Assembly: GCA_025345505.1 (NCBI GenBank)
Contig: JANVCC010000261.1
Location: 4,970,929-5,034,928 of the forward strand
Reading direction: 5' to 3'
Source of the DNA: Todiramphus chloris collaris
Taxonomy: Eukaryota; Chordata; Aves; Coraciiformes; Alcedinidae
Length of the DNA: 64,000 bases
Notes under the pieces: model-generated
Seen by the model: the letters and a program-made list of their open reading frames with translations, nothing else
Told to the model about the DNA's origin: nothing
Databases searched by the model: none
Shown here: in pieces, positions 27,115-38,893 of the stretch
How the letters are laid out: each line of letters begins with the position of its first letter
Position numbering within the stretch: position 1 is the first letter of the stretch
Position numbers and translations under genes: made by a program

Positions 27115-28689
27115 TTTAATGAAGAAATAATTCCATTCCAAAATATAGACACACAATTAAATAGTTTAATCACTTCAAAATATAACATGTCCCCAGTAGG
27201 TTCCAACACACACACACAAAACAATACTTAACAGCAATACAAAAAAACCCCATACAATAGCAGTTCTGTTACAATACCAATGAATATCGTGACATCTTTA
27301 GTGTCTCTGTATCTGTCTCAAGTGGTGTCAAGTACAGTAGTTTTAAAAATGTCTTACAGTTAGTAGCCTCAAGATGTAACTCTTCATACCTTTTTTTTTT
27401 CTTCTTCTTTTGGTTCAAAGGTAAAAATGCCCTTTTGTCTTCAGGACACAGTGGAGTGCTTGTTGTTGGCAGCTCCGTCTGCTGAATTGAACCAATGTGA
27501 TTACAGCAACCTGAGGTTGCAATATTTACAAGGTCTATCTACAGTAATTGCCAAGAACCAATAAGGATGGGAGAAGATGACTGAAAGTAAAGGTGAACAC
27601 ACTTATGATAAATTATGATGCAACAATTTGGCTCATGCATATAAGAAAATACATATTATATCACAACAAAGGCCACACACCTTTTTTATGCAGTTTAGTT
27701 AACATTACTACTTACAGACAACCCATTCTCCACCTTCGCTTTGGACATTCAAGGACCCTATACATCTTCACATCCCTGTCTCCTGATTCCAAACCACTGG
27801 TTTCCCTCCAGTGACAGTAAAACCACTCGAGTTTTGACTGCTGTGGTGGGCCATTGGTAGTTAAGAAAAGGCCCACGACAGAGTCCTCTTCTGTAACTCT
27901 GTTTGTTTTAATGACCGCAAACCACAACCAAAATAATATTCAACAAGCAGACAAAGACCAGCTGGGTGAAAATGCAGCCAGCTTAACAGTTGGAAAATGC
28001 TTAAAATAGATATTTGGAGAGCCAAGGAAGAGGTGCTTCATCTCAGAGCTCCAGGGCGTAAGGGACCCAGAGCTCTGCTGGGGATCACACTGTTGACACC
28101 AGCCTGAGAGAAAGGCGCTTGATCCATCGACTTTTTCCCTTCCTCCCAGTCCAGAAGCCCTAGCAATGGATTTCTTCTATTGCATCTATTTTAAGCATAG
28201 TGGTGATGAGCACGCGGACGTTAAGATGATGGAAAGGATCTATTACTCTGGGTACAGTTACACATGACATGGGTTGAATTAGTCAGACATTGCATGTAGC
28301 TGTATTCTAGTTTGTTTTATCTCTGTTCAGGAAATGCTTGCCTGGAATCCTGAGCTGACAGCAACATCTACAGCTTCACTGGAGTAGCTTTAAATGTGGA
28401 GTGCTAGGCACTAGTGGAGGCTCACCCATTCCTGAGAGGAGGTTGGAGGAGGGGGCATTGGAGGATACGGCGCCTGCCTTGCCAGGAGGGCACATACCCC
28501 AGGAGCAAAGACCAGTGATTGCAAAAATGAGAAGCTAACATGAAGGTATCTGGACGCCTTAGCATGCATTTGGAGATCCCAGACCAAGCCCAGATACGTA
28601 AGGAGTTGCGGGCAAGAGATCTGCATACACAATAATATGATATGGAAGTGAAAAATGGCAGCAGCTCTTTCATACAGATACACAATCCC

Positions 28690-29060
28690 TAACGCACAGT
28701 GCCCAGGGAAGCAGCCACGAGCCTCGAGAGTGCGCGCAAAGCCACGGATCGAGCTCCGCAGCGACCGCACGCAGACAGGGCAGCGCGCAGCCGCGGCACC
28801 GTGAACGCCGGGACAGACCCACTGCCTTAACTTGCTTCACGTGGGGATCTCCTCACTTGCTGCAGGCAAACTGTGCTGCTGTGAAGCACCTGTACGAAAC
28901 GCTGCCTTCTCCGGGCTGCCAGCGTCACTCAGGACAGCCGTGGTATTGTACCCGGGTGGTAAAGGGACCCTAGAGCAGAGGCTGTCCCGAGCTGACACAC
29001 GGGGCTTCTCAGGAGGGCTCGTGCAACGCTGCCCCGTGTTCCTGCCCCGCTTCTGGTCCA
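28690..29060. promoter_or_regulatory. Small CpG-dense cluster, possible cryptic promoter
   Basis: Positions 28721-28810 hold 16 CpG dinucleotides in 90 bases, including GCGCGC and CCGCGG. The surrounding kilobases are CpG-poor and AT-rich. CpG continues more sparsely to about 29060. In a vertebrate this density usually marks an unmethylated promoter or a recently GC-biased segment. No TATA box or recognisable first exon is seen. The 199-codon minus-strand open frame overlapping it (28837-29436) is probably a by-product of the base composition. Confidence 0.4.
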
Positions 29061-29515
29061 GCTGAGCCCTGGCTCTGGTTTCTCTGCACAGCAGTGCCAT
29101 GTGCCATACAGGTGTCACCCTTCCGTCCCACTGCAGCCAGGCTGTGCCAGCCCCTGCTGAGGATGACCTGGGGGTTTGTAGCGCCTGAGCTAGCGGGCTG
29201 ATCCAAACCAGCCAGGTAAGTCCTCTCTCCCCTGAAACGCTTTTATACTCGGAAAATACGAAACCGGGCAAAACTCCAATTCTGCACCTGTATGCCTGTC
29301 CTTTCAGGAAAAAAAACCCACTGCTTTTCTTGTGCTTTTCACCGATAGCTATTTCTCCATCCAGCTCCAAAAGAGTCTCACTACACATTTCCAAGAGTGC
29401 ATGCAGAACATCTGGTGGCTGGCTAAGGGAATACACATTCGGAAAGAAAAAGAAACCCCTTGCAAGCGCACTTTAAGCCTGTACATTTAAAGCTGAAGGC
29501 CTCGAAAATAACATT

Positions 29516-29567
29516 GGGGTGGGGGGAGGGGGGGGAGAGTGGTGAGAGGGGAGGAGGAGAAGGGGGG
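29516..29567 (+). other. G-rich tract with quadruplex potential
   Basis: The plus strand has at least six runs of three or more G separated by short A/T/G loops. It fits the G3+N1-7 quadruplex pattern on the plus strand. The transcript of the minus-strand gene would be C-rich here, so an RNA quadruplex would form only in an antisense transcript. Confidence 0.7.
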
Positions 29568-30424
29568 CAGAGAGATGGAAAGAGCCGGTTTGTTGAACAC
29601 ATGCTTACTAAAGCTAAAACATCAATGAAACGATACCATGGAGGATTATACGTAACATCAGTCAGTTCAGGGATCTTATGGCACCTGTGGTTTATAAACA
29701 GCTTTAGCAACGAGTATTTCAAAACATAGTTCACAGTTTTAAGAAGATCTGTGCTGATTTAAAAACTAGATTCTATATCATTTGAATGTCACCTTTTGTA
29801 TATGATATCTATTTGGAAAAAAAAATATTTACACTAACTTCTATGGCTGATTTGTTAGATTATTTTGAAAGAAACATTCCTAAGTTACACATTAGCCCTA
29901 AATTAGAGAGGTTTTTAATTAATATTATCAACTATATTATTTTAGTACATTTTGTATAAGTCTTAATTTAAAGACTTGCAAACAAATTGCAAATATAGTC
30001 TGGTACTTTGTTTTTTGGGCTACTAGATATATACACTCAGGAGTATAATCATTCAGTGTTAAATGCATCATTGTATTTTTTTTTTTTTTACTTCTTCTGT
30101 GGAAAAAATGTACAGTGTATATAGTAAACTGACCTACTAAAATCCCAAAGTATTCAGAAATCAAATTTCTATCTATAAACAGTATTGTCATTGTAAACTG
30201 AACAGGTTCAATATCATGTGCAAAGGGTTTAGGTGAGTTATTGACACTGCCATCCTTTGTAACAGCAGTACGTACATCAGTCTGTTTTCTTCACCAGTAA
30301 TGAGCCATGTTACAGAAGATGTAGCTAATATAAGTTAGCTTTAAACAAAAGTCTTGTTGTCAAAAACACACATCTACAAACTACAACTCTTAGAACAAAA
30401 GTACTGTGCTACAGTCCTCAGAAC

Positions 30425-30580
30425 TTAGTTATGTGATTTTTTTGTCAAGAGACGCTGCACCTCTTGGTTCCACTCTTCTGTGAAGTTTGCAGCTGAGTTT
30501 TCTTCATCGTCTGTCCGAAAGCAGCTCTCCTCATCATCAGTTCTTATGTAGCTTTCGTTGTCTGTCTGACTGCAGCTTGC
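30425..30580 (-). CDS. DTNA: DTNA distal alternative C-terminal exon (51 codons + TAA)
   Basis: On the minus strand an acceptor (CCAACAG) at 30581 opens a phase-0 frame of 51 codons ending in TAA at 30425-30427. The exon at 38761 ends in phase 0 after Glu-Ala-Tyr-Gln, so the two join cleanly when the cassette exon at 35460 is skipped. The peptide is strongly acidic and built of near-repeats (QTDNESYI, RTDDEESCF, RTDDEENSA), followed by ANFTEEWNQEVQRLL and a basic end TKKSHN. It has no membrane segment or known domain that I recognise. It would replace the short VSLQ-type tail of the canonical protein, adding one tyrosine in an acidic context to the tail that already carries several. An unrelated overlapping gene is possible but less likely given strand, phase and stop position. 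Confidence 0.62.
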   Translation of the reverse strand, partial: ASCSQTDNESYIRTDDEESCFRTDDEENSAANFTEEWNQEVQRLLTKKSHN

Positions 30581-33500
30581 CTGTTGGGAAACGTTTAGGG
30601 AAGGTTTTTAAAAGGTTTACGATGCTTCACGCACACAGCTGGAGCATCCAAAGCCTCTGCCTGCTGCTTTATTGAGAGAAAAGAGAAGGAGCTGCCCAAT
30701 TCCTGTGGTTATCCCTGAAAAAGTCACTACCTCGGTGAGCCATAGCTATCTGAGCTGTAAAGAGGAACTTACAGGGCACTTGTGATGTTGGACACTGCTT
30801 AGCACTGGTGAGAAAATGTTGCCTGCTCTGCTGTGGGACCCTGGGGTAACTGGGTCTGCCCTGACACAGTTTTGCAGATGTTCCCGTTTTCCCTTCCATT
30901 TTACCCTTCCAGGTTGCTCTCTAAATAGATCATTGGTAGCCAAACTATGGGTTATACCCCTTGTGGACAGTATTCAGCCACCTAGTTAAGAGTCATTCGC
31001 CATCAGAAGCCCCTTGTCACATGTAAATATCTCACCCTTAATTTACACATTCAGGTATAGCTCCTTATGTCAAAAAAGAAATGCAGTTACTCAAAGGGAT
31101 GGTTCTGGGTGCTACAGCTCATAAACAGCCTCCTCTGCTGGTGCACCGGTCTCTCCTTGTCCTGAAGCATCAGGATCTTAAATTCCTATATTGGAGGCAT
31201 CAAAGTTTTAGTTGGTAAGGAAAATGCTTGATAGACAACTGCTGCTCCTTCTCAGAGCTACATCAGGATCGACAGCAGGTAACACGGCAAATCTCTGCTC
31301 CTGGCATGTTCATCATAAAGGCTGTTTGCACACTTGACCCATCTAAGGAGCTCACCCTTCTTCTCTTCAACTACCTCGGGCAGAAAACCAATTCACATTG
31401 CATGACATCTGATAATAACAGCATAAAAGACCAAACTCTACTGGCATGAATCCTTCTCTACTCACGTCAGACATAAAGCTGGTCTACAAGATGAGAGATG
31501 AAATGCAAATTACTTGGGCAAAAACCAGTTACATTAAAAATGAAGAAAGGTCAGGTAGTTTAGCTTGCTTCTTCTCCTTCCTGACACTATTTGATTGTAT
31601 TAATTATTCAAGCAAAAAAAACTTCCATCCGATTCCTTAACACAAGCATCCCAAGTGGGTATGATGATTTTAATTTAGTGTCTCCTTGTGTTAGGCAGTT
31701 ACAAAAGACTCGGCATTAACATTTTGATGATCAATGGAAAGGAAACCTCCATTGCAAGTCTGATGAGAGTTTTACAGCCAATTTCTGAGGTACATTTTAA
31801 ATGAGTATTTTTGAAAAATCAGACCTGCATCTGCAGTGCTTAAGTCTGCAAAGTCATTGGGAAATCTCAGGATTTTTTTTAGGAACCTTTTGCTCCTCAC
31901 AATTCAGCCAAAAAGTGCAAATGAAAGGCATGGATGAAGTCAGTTCTCAGCTGCCTGGGACTGATTTTTATTGAAGCAGTTTCAGGTCTACGTAAATAAC
32001 AGTACCTCTGATATTTCTTGATGGTACCATTATAAACCACAAGAGCAAAATAAGACTGCCTTGAGAAACACTGGATGCATTAAGATGCATTGATAGCACT
32101 GCTGATTATCCAGGTTTGCTTCAAATTTGCATCATAATTTCTTTCTCTTTGGTGAAGTCCGGAGAGGGTTATTCTAAATTCTCTCAAGGCTTCTCTCTGT
32201 TCCACAGCCAGCGTTGGGATAGAAAGATTTTCATACAAGAAATATTGAGTACTAATGAACCTCAGACCACTGAATTCACTGCAGCATTTTGGAAATGCCA
32301 TAATTAATTCCAAGCTAAGACTTGTATGATTTGTCATGTTATAAAATTGTGTCTGACCTTGTTTTGTAGTTTAATCCACAGGTTCTTTTCTGTTACTTAA
32401 CATTCAGTGATTTTCAGAAGCCATCCCTATCACTTGTTTAATTTTAGAATTAAATTCACAAAACTAAAGCTGCTTCTTCCCAGTTAACTCGGGCACAGTT
32501 CTTTTACAGCTTTTTTACACCTACATGCTAAGGAGAATAGGACTCAAGGAGAAAAATAAAGAGGAAAACCAAAATATAGCTGAGTGAATGTAGCAGACAT
32601 TTTTGAAACCTACTGTGCTGTCAGCCTGCTGTTCTTTTCAAATGGAACAGTCCACACAAGGCTGGTTTTATGTATTTGTTCAGAACAAAACAAAAAGAGA
32701 TGCTCGTGCATTTGGTTGTACTAGCAGAGCATGACTTGTGGATGGATGTGAGAAATTCATCTAGTGCCTGTATCCTGCTTCTTCACCATGGCATCACCCA
32801 CTTAGGAGGAACAGGTTGAAGAACCTGGGCTTGCCGAGGCAGGGGCAAAGGTGGCAAGAATGCAAAAAGCCTTCAACAAGGACCACTTGTCCCTGGCCAG
32901 TGAATGAAGAACTGAACAAAACTCTGTTGCTGGTTATCAGTGCCAATATCACTTACAAGAAGCTATAATAAACTGATTCTATCCTTCCCACCTTTTAAAA
33001 ATAAGCCCAAATGTAAGAATCCTGTGAGGTAAGGAAGCTCACTGGCTTACTGCCTCCTATGGCCACCTGGGCAATACGATGCTGGCTGTATTTGTATCAC
33101 TGCTGATTGAACAGTATTATCTTAAAAGCAAAAGTCTTGATGCAATTACTGAGCTTCAAGCAAGAACCCAACGTTCTTCAAGAAACAGCAGAAGCACTTT
33201 AGACATTGTGACTAGTATGAGTAATTTTAGATTTAATATTCCAAGGCTACGAAATATTAGTCCCAAATAAAATGCACAGGACACTTTGATCTTCTGTAGT
33301 CACTAACAAGCAAATCTTAAGACTAAGCCATGCTTATCATGTGCAAATTTGTTTATCACAATGTACCACAATACAGAGTTTGCTTTTGTGGATATAGGTG
33401 AAGAGCCAAGTTCACTGCTTTTTGTTGCTAACTTCTACAGGGTCAGGCTTTTCTAACTGGTGGGAATGTTCAGTGTTTGGGACTGGCCCAAGGGCTCCCC

Positions 33501-35459
33501 TGGGAGACAGAAAGTTTCACTATGGAATTAACCAAAGCACAGTGCTTAAAAATATTTTCTTGACAGGGATTCAAAAGGTTTCAAAAAGCATCCAGGAGGT
33601 GAGACAGCAGCTCAGTCTCAGGCCTCTGCTGATTTGAGACTGGACACACATCTTCATGACCGCTCGGCTGTACGGAGGGGGGGGGCTTCCCCACATCACT
33701 GCGTTAACGCTGCTTCCTAACAAAAAGGAAACTTTAATGGGATTGCCTGAGCTTTATACTTCTAACAAAGAGGATTTTTTTCCACTTAATATTGCAAATG
33801 GTTCATCCGAATGCTACCACGCTTCAAAGTCAGTTATTCACAACTAATTAAATTCAGTTATATGTAACATTTCCACTACATACATAGTTATACACAAGTA
33901 CGTTGTTGTTCAAGATCTCTTTTCCTTTTCATGGGACCTGATCTGTGACTGACAACTGCATCAAAGTAGAAGAAGAAAACTTATTTTTTTCTGGATGTCA
34001 ATGTTTAGGAAACTCTACACGGATCATGTTTTTAATAAGGCTACTGAGAAAATGAATATAACCTGAGGGACAACGTTAGGAGAATTTTTATGAGCCGTTA
34101 TTTGGTGTTTATGGTACTCTGGGTATTGCAGTTTATTTGCTTTTCACATCCATTTGTTCTGCTTTAGCTGCCAGAGACACCGAGACAGATGCTTAGGAAA
34201 TACCTAACAGCCTTTAACAGTGAAGACTGGCAGCTGCTGTCTAAAGGTCCACATGTGAACATCCAAATTCTGCTGTCATCAGAAGCTGCAATCCCCTTGA
34301 ATCAGGGTTACATTTTGCCATCGAAATTTTCATGTAAATAAGAAGGTCTAGCATAAAACACGGCATAAAAAAATCTAGCAACATGAATTGCTGCTGTAGT
34401 TGGCACAGGATTGCTCACTGGTTTTGTATATCCGAACGTGAACTTGCTCCCAAACTGAAGTGGCCATTTGATAGTTGACCTTTCTCTTGCCTTTAGTTCT
34501 GGCCTTGAGGAAGAGACTCAGGTTGCAGACCAGAGTCAGACCCTGTTTTGATTTGTCCTCCCTTCCTGGCCTGGTACCCCATGGTTCAGTGTCACAGTAG
34601 GACAGACAGCATCACCTCACTGCCATCTTCACAGCAGGGCACTGCATTCTCCTAGGAAGGCAGAGATGCAGAGCCTGCAACTTCAGCTGAGGCAAGAAGG
34701 AAATGTGTGGTCTCTCATTTCCTGGGCATATGTTCAGAATAACAGGCTACTTCATTAAAGTAGCTGCTGTCTGCGTTCCTGAATTAAAACACAATTGCTG
34801 AACTTGGCATTAAAGTCAGTGCTGCAACTGTGAGGTTGGCACGTGTAAAGAACTTGACTTGAATATGGGCCAGAAGGGAATTTATAGACCTTCTTGCCTT
34901 TCCTCTGAATTGCCAGACACTGTCTAGTAGCTGAGAACCTTGCACTTTGGATTAGGGAGTTTTAAACTTCCACAACACATCTGAGGACACCTCCATGGTT
35001 AAGCAGCTGGTGAACCACTTTCTTTAGTGTTTGTCTAACCCTGTTTCACACACTAGAGTAGACGTTCTCATCTCACCAGGAATGATTTACTTCTGTTATC
35101 CTAGGAAGACTAAAGCTTTGAAAGGAATTGAACTCAGGTCTCCTGATTCCTTATCTTCTGGATAAGGTTTCTCTGTGCTGGCTAATATATTTGTCATCAT
35201 CCCCAGGAATGAAAAGCCCACATTCTCACTCTTATGGTCAACAAAAGAAGAAGATAAAAAAGGTGGTGGCTTAACAGTAATTTTCATATTTCAAAAAATT
35301 AGAAATTATTCTAGAGATTCCCAGGCACCCTAACACAGGTGAAAAGAAGAAAGAAGCAGCACTGTCACATAGACTCAGGCAACACAAAATGCATTACAAC
35401 CGAAATACACAGTTTTAGGATTAATTACAAACATTCTTCTAAATTATAATGATACTTAC
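30581..35459 (-). other. DTNA: DTNA intron (distal)
   Basis: Sequence between the distal exon and the cassette exon. No exon with similarity to dystrobrevin and no clear transposon was seen. A G run lies at about 33678-33687. Confidence 0.5.
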
Positions 35460-35506
35460 TTGAGAGGAGAGAGAGAAGGATATTGCACTCAACTTTGCAA
35501 ACTGAC
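35460..35506 (-). CDS. DTNA: DTNA cassette exon encoding the VSLQ-type C terminus
   Basis: A 47-base exon on the minus strand: acceptor TATCTACAG above 35506 and donor GTAAGTATC below 35460. Joined in phase 0 to the exon at 38761 it reads Val-Ser-Leu-Gln-Ser and then TGA (codons at 35489-35506). Canonical mammalian alpha-dystrobrevin-1 ends VSLQG at the same place, so identity is secure although only five residues are coded. The stop is 29 bases before the donor, under the roughly 50-base limit, so it should not trigger nonsense-mediated decay although another exon follows. Because 47 is not a multiple of three and the stop is in frame, inclusion or skipping decides between this end and the 51-residue end. 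The exon ends in a long UCUCUC tract (35462-35480), a PTB-type element. Confidence 0.8.
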
Positions 35507-38500
35507 CTGTAGATAACAAAGGATAGAAAACAAGAAGATGACAAATTAAGCCAGTGAGCAGCCAGACAGTGTATTATTATGAAGAAAGCCATGCACAAGC
35601 CAAGAAATAAACAGAGCAATTATGGACCCAGAAAATAAACCAAATGAAAAGTGTCTTACACAACACATCCAGCAAAAGACTGTAACAAGCACACAACTGG
35701 TAGCAGATGTGGGAAGATAAGCACTGTTAGCATTTACACTTGTGCATTAAATGTGGGGTTTTTTCTGGTACAGATAACTTGTTATTTACAGCACGCTTCA
35801 AAAAAAGAAAACAAAAAGGGGAGAGAAAGAAGCTTCCTTTGAGGTTCCCTGTCCCAGATTTACTTGTGTATCCTGGGCTTTCTGCTCATACTTTAATACT
35901 AATTTAGAGTTTAGCTTGAAAATCTTGCTTGGAGACAAGGTGACACGAAGTAACAAGAGTGGGTTTTGACCAACCATCTTCCATGCTACACTACATCTAC
36001 ATGTATTTTCTAAAATATGCTGCTTTTACACAAAGTGAGACATTTAGTAACATAAACATAGCTACCATACTGTTACTGAGGTTACCATTCTGTAACCTTA
36101 GTAGGAGTTCCTCCTTGCAGATTTTTTTTCAAGTGACAATTGCATTACTATAGCTACCAACTATTTTTTGGCTAGCCAGATGAATGCAGTGTACATGGGT
36201 GTACAAATAGTAAAATAGCCTGTAATAAGTTCCAGAGGTTTGATGCAAGAGGAGAATAGTTGACCTGGCCACTGTTTAATAGGATCTGCTAAACAGAAAT
36301 TTCCCTATTTTCCTTTGGTTTTGCAAGTAGAAAGTTGTGTCTTTATCTTTGGAGACTACTCGGTGATACCAGTGGAAAAAAGAATAGAATAGCAAAATAC
36401 CATAAACCAACTGAAATATGCAGAGAATGAGTCAAAGGCAAAGCACATCTCAGGATCAATACATGACATTATTGAATCAACTCCTGATTATCCTAGCACT
36501 CCCTATGTACGCCCTAACTTCACAGCTTTTCTTGCTCCCTTTAAATCTGTTCCCTAATCAAAGGGGCCTCAGCCATCCTGGGAAGGACTTCTACATATTG
36601 CATGCTTTGGGTCTGTGGTTATCAACTAAAAATAGTTTCTACTTGCAAGTCTCTCCTATCAAATCATAACCTGATAGGAGCTGACAATCTCATAGACAGT
36701 GGAGTACACCATGAATTTCTTTTGGAAAAATGCTATTAAACAGAATTTGTGTAGAATGAGGACTTTCTGTTCCTACAGTGAATATATTTTTGAAAGAAAA
36801 AAGCCTTTCTCTTCCCCCTCCCAGTGGAAACAAAACATCTAAAACAATGGGGAACCAAGTTCACCTGGATGTAGTCTTGACTGACCTAAATTCAAAAGGA
36901 GTTTTATTCTGACATCAACATGGAAAATATTTCCCCCCTTTCTTCTGGCAATGTTGTTGAAAGTCAACAGAAAAGCTCTGTTTTGGCTGAAGCAAGAGTA
37001 ACACCCAGTTCTGCTGAGTGACACGGTAAATTCTGCTGCACGACGGATGCCCTTATTTTGCCAGTGCACACACATACTCTGTTTTGTGCCTGTATAAAAT
37101 CCTGCTGGAGCTTGTGAAGCTCATGTAGGGCTGTTGCCATATACTGCACTTCCATACTGTAATCCAAGTACAGTCAGATTGGTTTGTTGTTCTTTCTGGA
37201 GAAGATGGGATTTTTACCAGCAATAATAACATTTATTATTTGGTGCCCGAGAGCTGGCACCAGTGAGGTACTCCTTCTTTATAACTGCCAATTACTTCCC
37301 ATGACATCAGCAGCAGCTGCTTGTCCTGTTCACAAATTTCAAAGCCATCATTTTTGCTGTTTCCTATCTTGGATAAAAACTGTGATAAAACCCCACCATG
37401 TCACCCAGTGTTGCCTTAGTAGATAATGTATAACAATTCTACTCCCGTCATCATGTCCTTAAAGATCTTTGCAATGAAATGACTTTTGGCAGGCTACTAT
37501 GGACACGTAGCAGACCTGGGTAAGCAACAACAGAAACAATGCTCACATCAACCTCAGAACTACCTGTAATTTAGATACAAGTCAATGAACTACTACAGGA
37601 CTAACATATCCTAACAGCTTTACGGAGGAGATGGCCAAAAGAGCAGCCATTCTTCAGTAGATTGTGAACCTGTCAGTCCAAAATTCTTATCTCCAAAGTG
37701 ACTGGCAAGGAACACTAGAGAAAAACTACCTGAAAAAAAGCTAGAGTTTGTTATCTTCCAGCTATCAGCAGTTTAAAGAATTCCTGCCCAGAAGGTGCTT
37801 CTGAACCTCATCTGCATACACCCAACCTCTCAGTACCTGCTTAACCCTTTTTCTTTTTCTTTCCCTTTTATACTTTTGGTCTTGCTATATTCTGTGGTGG
37901 TGAGATGCAAATTTTAATTGATCACCATGTGGGAAAACAGTTATCTTTGCTTGCCTCAGCTCAGCTCCCCAGTAACTGAACTGGGTGTGCCCTCCTACTG
38001 ATGTTACTTCCAACATTGTAAGAAGTAACATAAAGAATGATCCAAGTCACTCTAAAACTGGTGACAGTCCATTATACCAGGTAGAATTAGAGACCATCAT
38101 ACAGACAGGACAGGACATCTACAGAGTACCAGCTCCCCCTGGCAAATTTGCTTTACTCAGACTCTTAAACAAACGCCCTTTGAAAAGTTCCTCTGGGAGG
38201 TGTTTCACGACAAGTCCCCAGGCTTGGCTATGCAAGATGCTTGTTGAATATTTGGTCCTCTGGGATACAATTCACTTCAAACCCTTTCCTCTCCTTCCAG
38301 ATTCTGACAATGGCAATAACACAGACTGGAGCTTCAGTTTGCACTGGAGAAAACATCATGAACGTTTTTTGCTACTGGAGGAAAAAATAAAAAAAGATCT
38401 AAATACAGCAAGAAGTCAGCTAGATACCACCAACCAGCCTCTATGGCATGGCTAAGTGAGGTCTAAGTGACTTGGCAGGCAGTGGCAGAGAACAAGCTCA

Positions 38501-38718
38501 GAGGCAATTCTGTCCCATCTGATGCCCTGTAAGCTTAAGGACTCCTGCTGTGTGCCTCAGGCAGTGTGGTCTCCCTGGACACACACAAAGGCTGGATGCC
38601 TGAGCCTCTGTGGATCTGAACAGCAGCAGTGTTTGGAACCTGGCTGCTCTAGTAACTGAGAAGAGGTCACTCCCCAGGTTAAGAAGGGCACTGGGCAGCT
38701 ACGGTGCATTATGGTTCC
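35507..38718 (-). other. DTNA: DTNA intron
   Basis: Intron between the tail exon and the cassette exon. It contains a plus-strand open frame of 156 codons (37985-38455) with no recognised domain. I found no supported exon or transposon in it. Confidence 0.5.
35590..35595 (-). promoter_or_regulatory. RBFOX-type TGCATG upstream of the cassette exon
   Basis: TGCATG on the transcribed strand lies about 84 bases upstream of the cassette exon acceptor. RBFOX proteins bind this hexamer, and upstream binding generally favours skipping. One hexamer can occur by chance. Confidence 0.3.
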
Positions 38719-38760
38719 TCACTTATGGAGGTAGATGGGCAGCTGGTGTTCTTCTCCCAC
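38719..38760 (-). CDS. DTNA: DTNA intron-retention C terminus (13 codons + TGA)
   Basis: If the donor CAG|GTGGGA at 38760 is not used, translation runs on through Val-Gly-Glu-Glu-His-Gln-Leu-Pro-Ile-Tyr-Leu-His-Lys to TGA at 38719-38721. This is a possible third protein end. GTGGGA is a weaker donor than the GTAAGT-type donors of the neighbouring exons, which makes partial retention plausible. There is no evidence in sequence alone that this product is made. Confidence 0.3.
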   Translation of the reverse strand: MGEEHQLPIYLHK

Positions 38761-38893
38761 CTGGTATGCCTCATCCTGCAGCTTCTGCTTCAGGTACTCC
38801 TCCATTTTCAGTTCATTCTCCAGCTGGCGGACAGAGTCATTCTCATAGTTTTCATCATCTGCTCTGACATAGGGGTCTCCATCTTCTGTAACC
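38761..38893 (-). CDS. DTNA: DTNA exon: tyrosine-bearing tail and C-terminal coiled segment
   Basis: A 133-base exon with acceptor TGTCTTTAG above 38893 and donor GTGGGA below 38761. Phase: one base completes the Met codon, then 44 codons. The peptide contains VTEDGDPYVR, ENYENDSVRQLENEL and EEYLKQKLQDEAYQ. It matches the unique tail of alpha-dystrobrevin-1, whose tyrosines (DPY, ENY, EEY, EAY, all present here) are known tyrosine-kinase substrates at neuromuscular synapses. Heptad-like spacing of Leu in RQLENELKMEEYLKQKLQ suggests a short helix. Confidence rests on near identity over the whole exon. Confidence 0.97.

Larger units (their letters stand above)
27115..30424 (-). other. DTNA: Probable DTNA 3' untranslated region
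   Basis: This follows directly after the TAA stop of the distal DTNA exon. The sequence is AT-rich, largely without long open frames, and resembles long avian 3' UTRs. A minus-strand ATTAAA lies at 27115-27120, just before TTTTTAAAAGTA, and is a candidate poly(A) signal. The true 3' end could be nearer 30 kb or further out near 25.6 kb. The UTR would contain the CpG cluster at about 28.7 kb and the G-rich tract at 29516, which are unusual for a plain UTR. Confidence 0.35.

Noticed and set aside
28837..29436. 199-codon minus-strand open frame, the longest in the window
   Set aside because: Its length follows from the GC-rich, stop-poor stretch at 28.7-29.1 kb. The peptide has low-complexity Ala/Ser/Arg composition and no recognised domain, and it lies where DTNA 3' UTR is expected.
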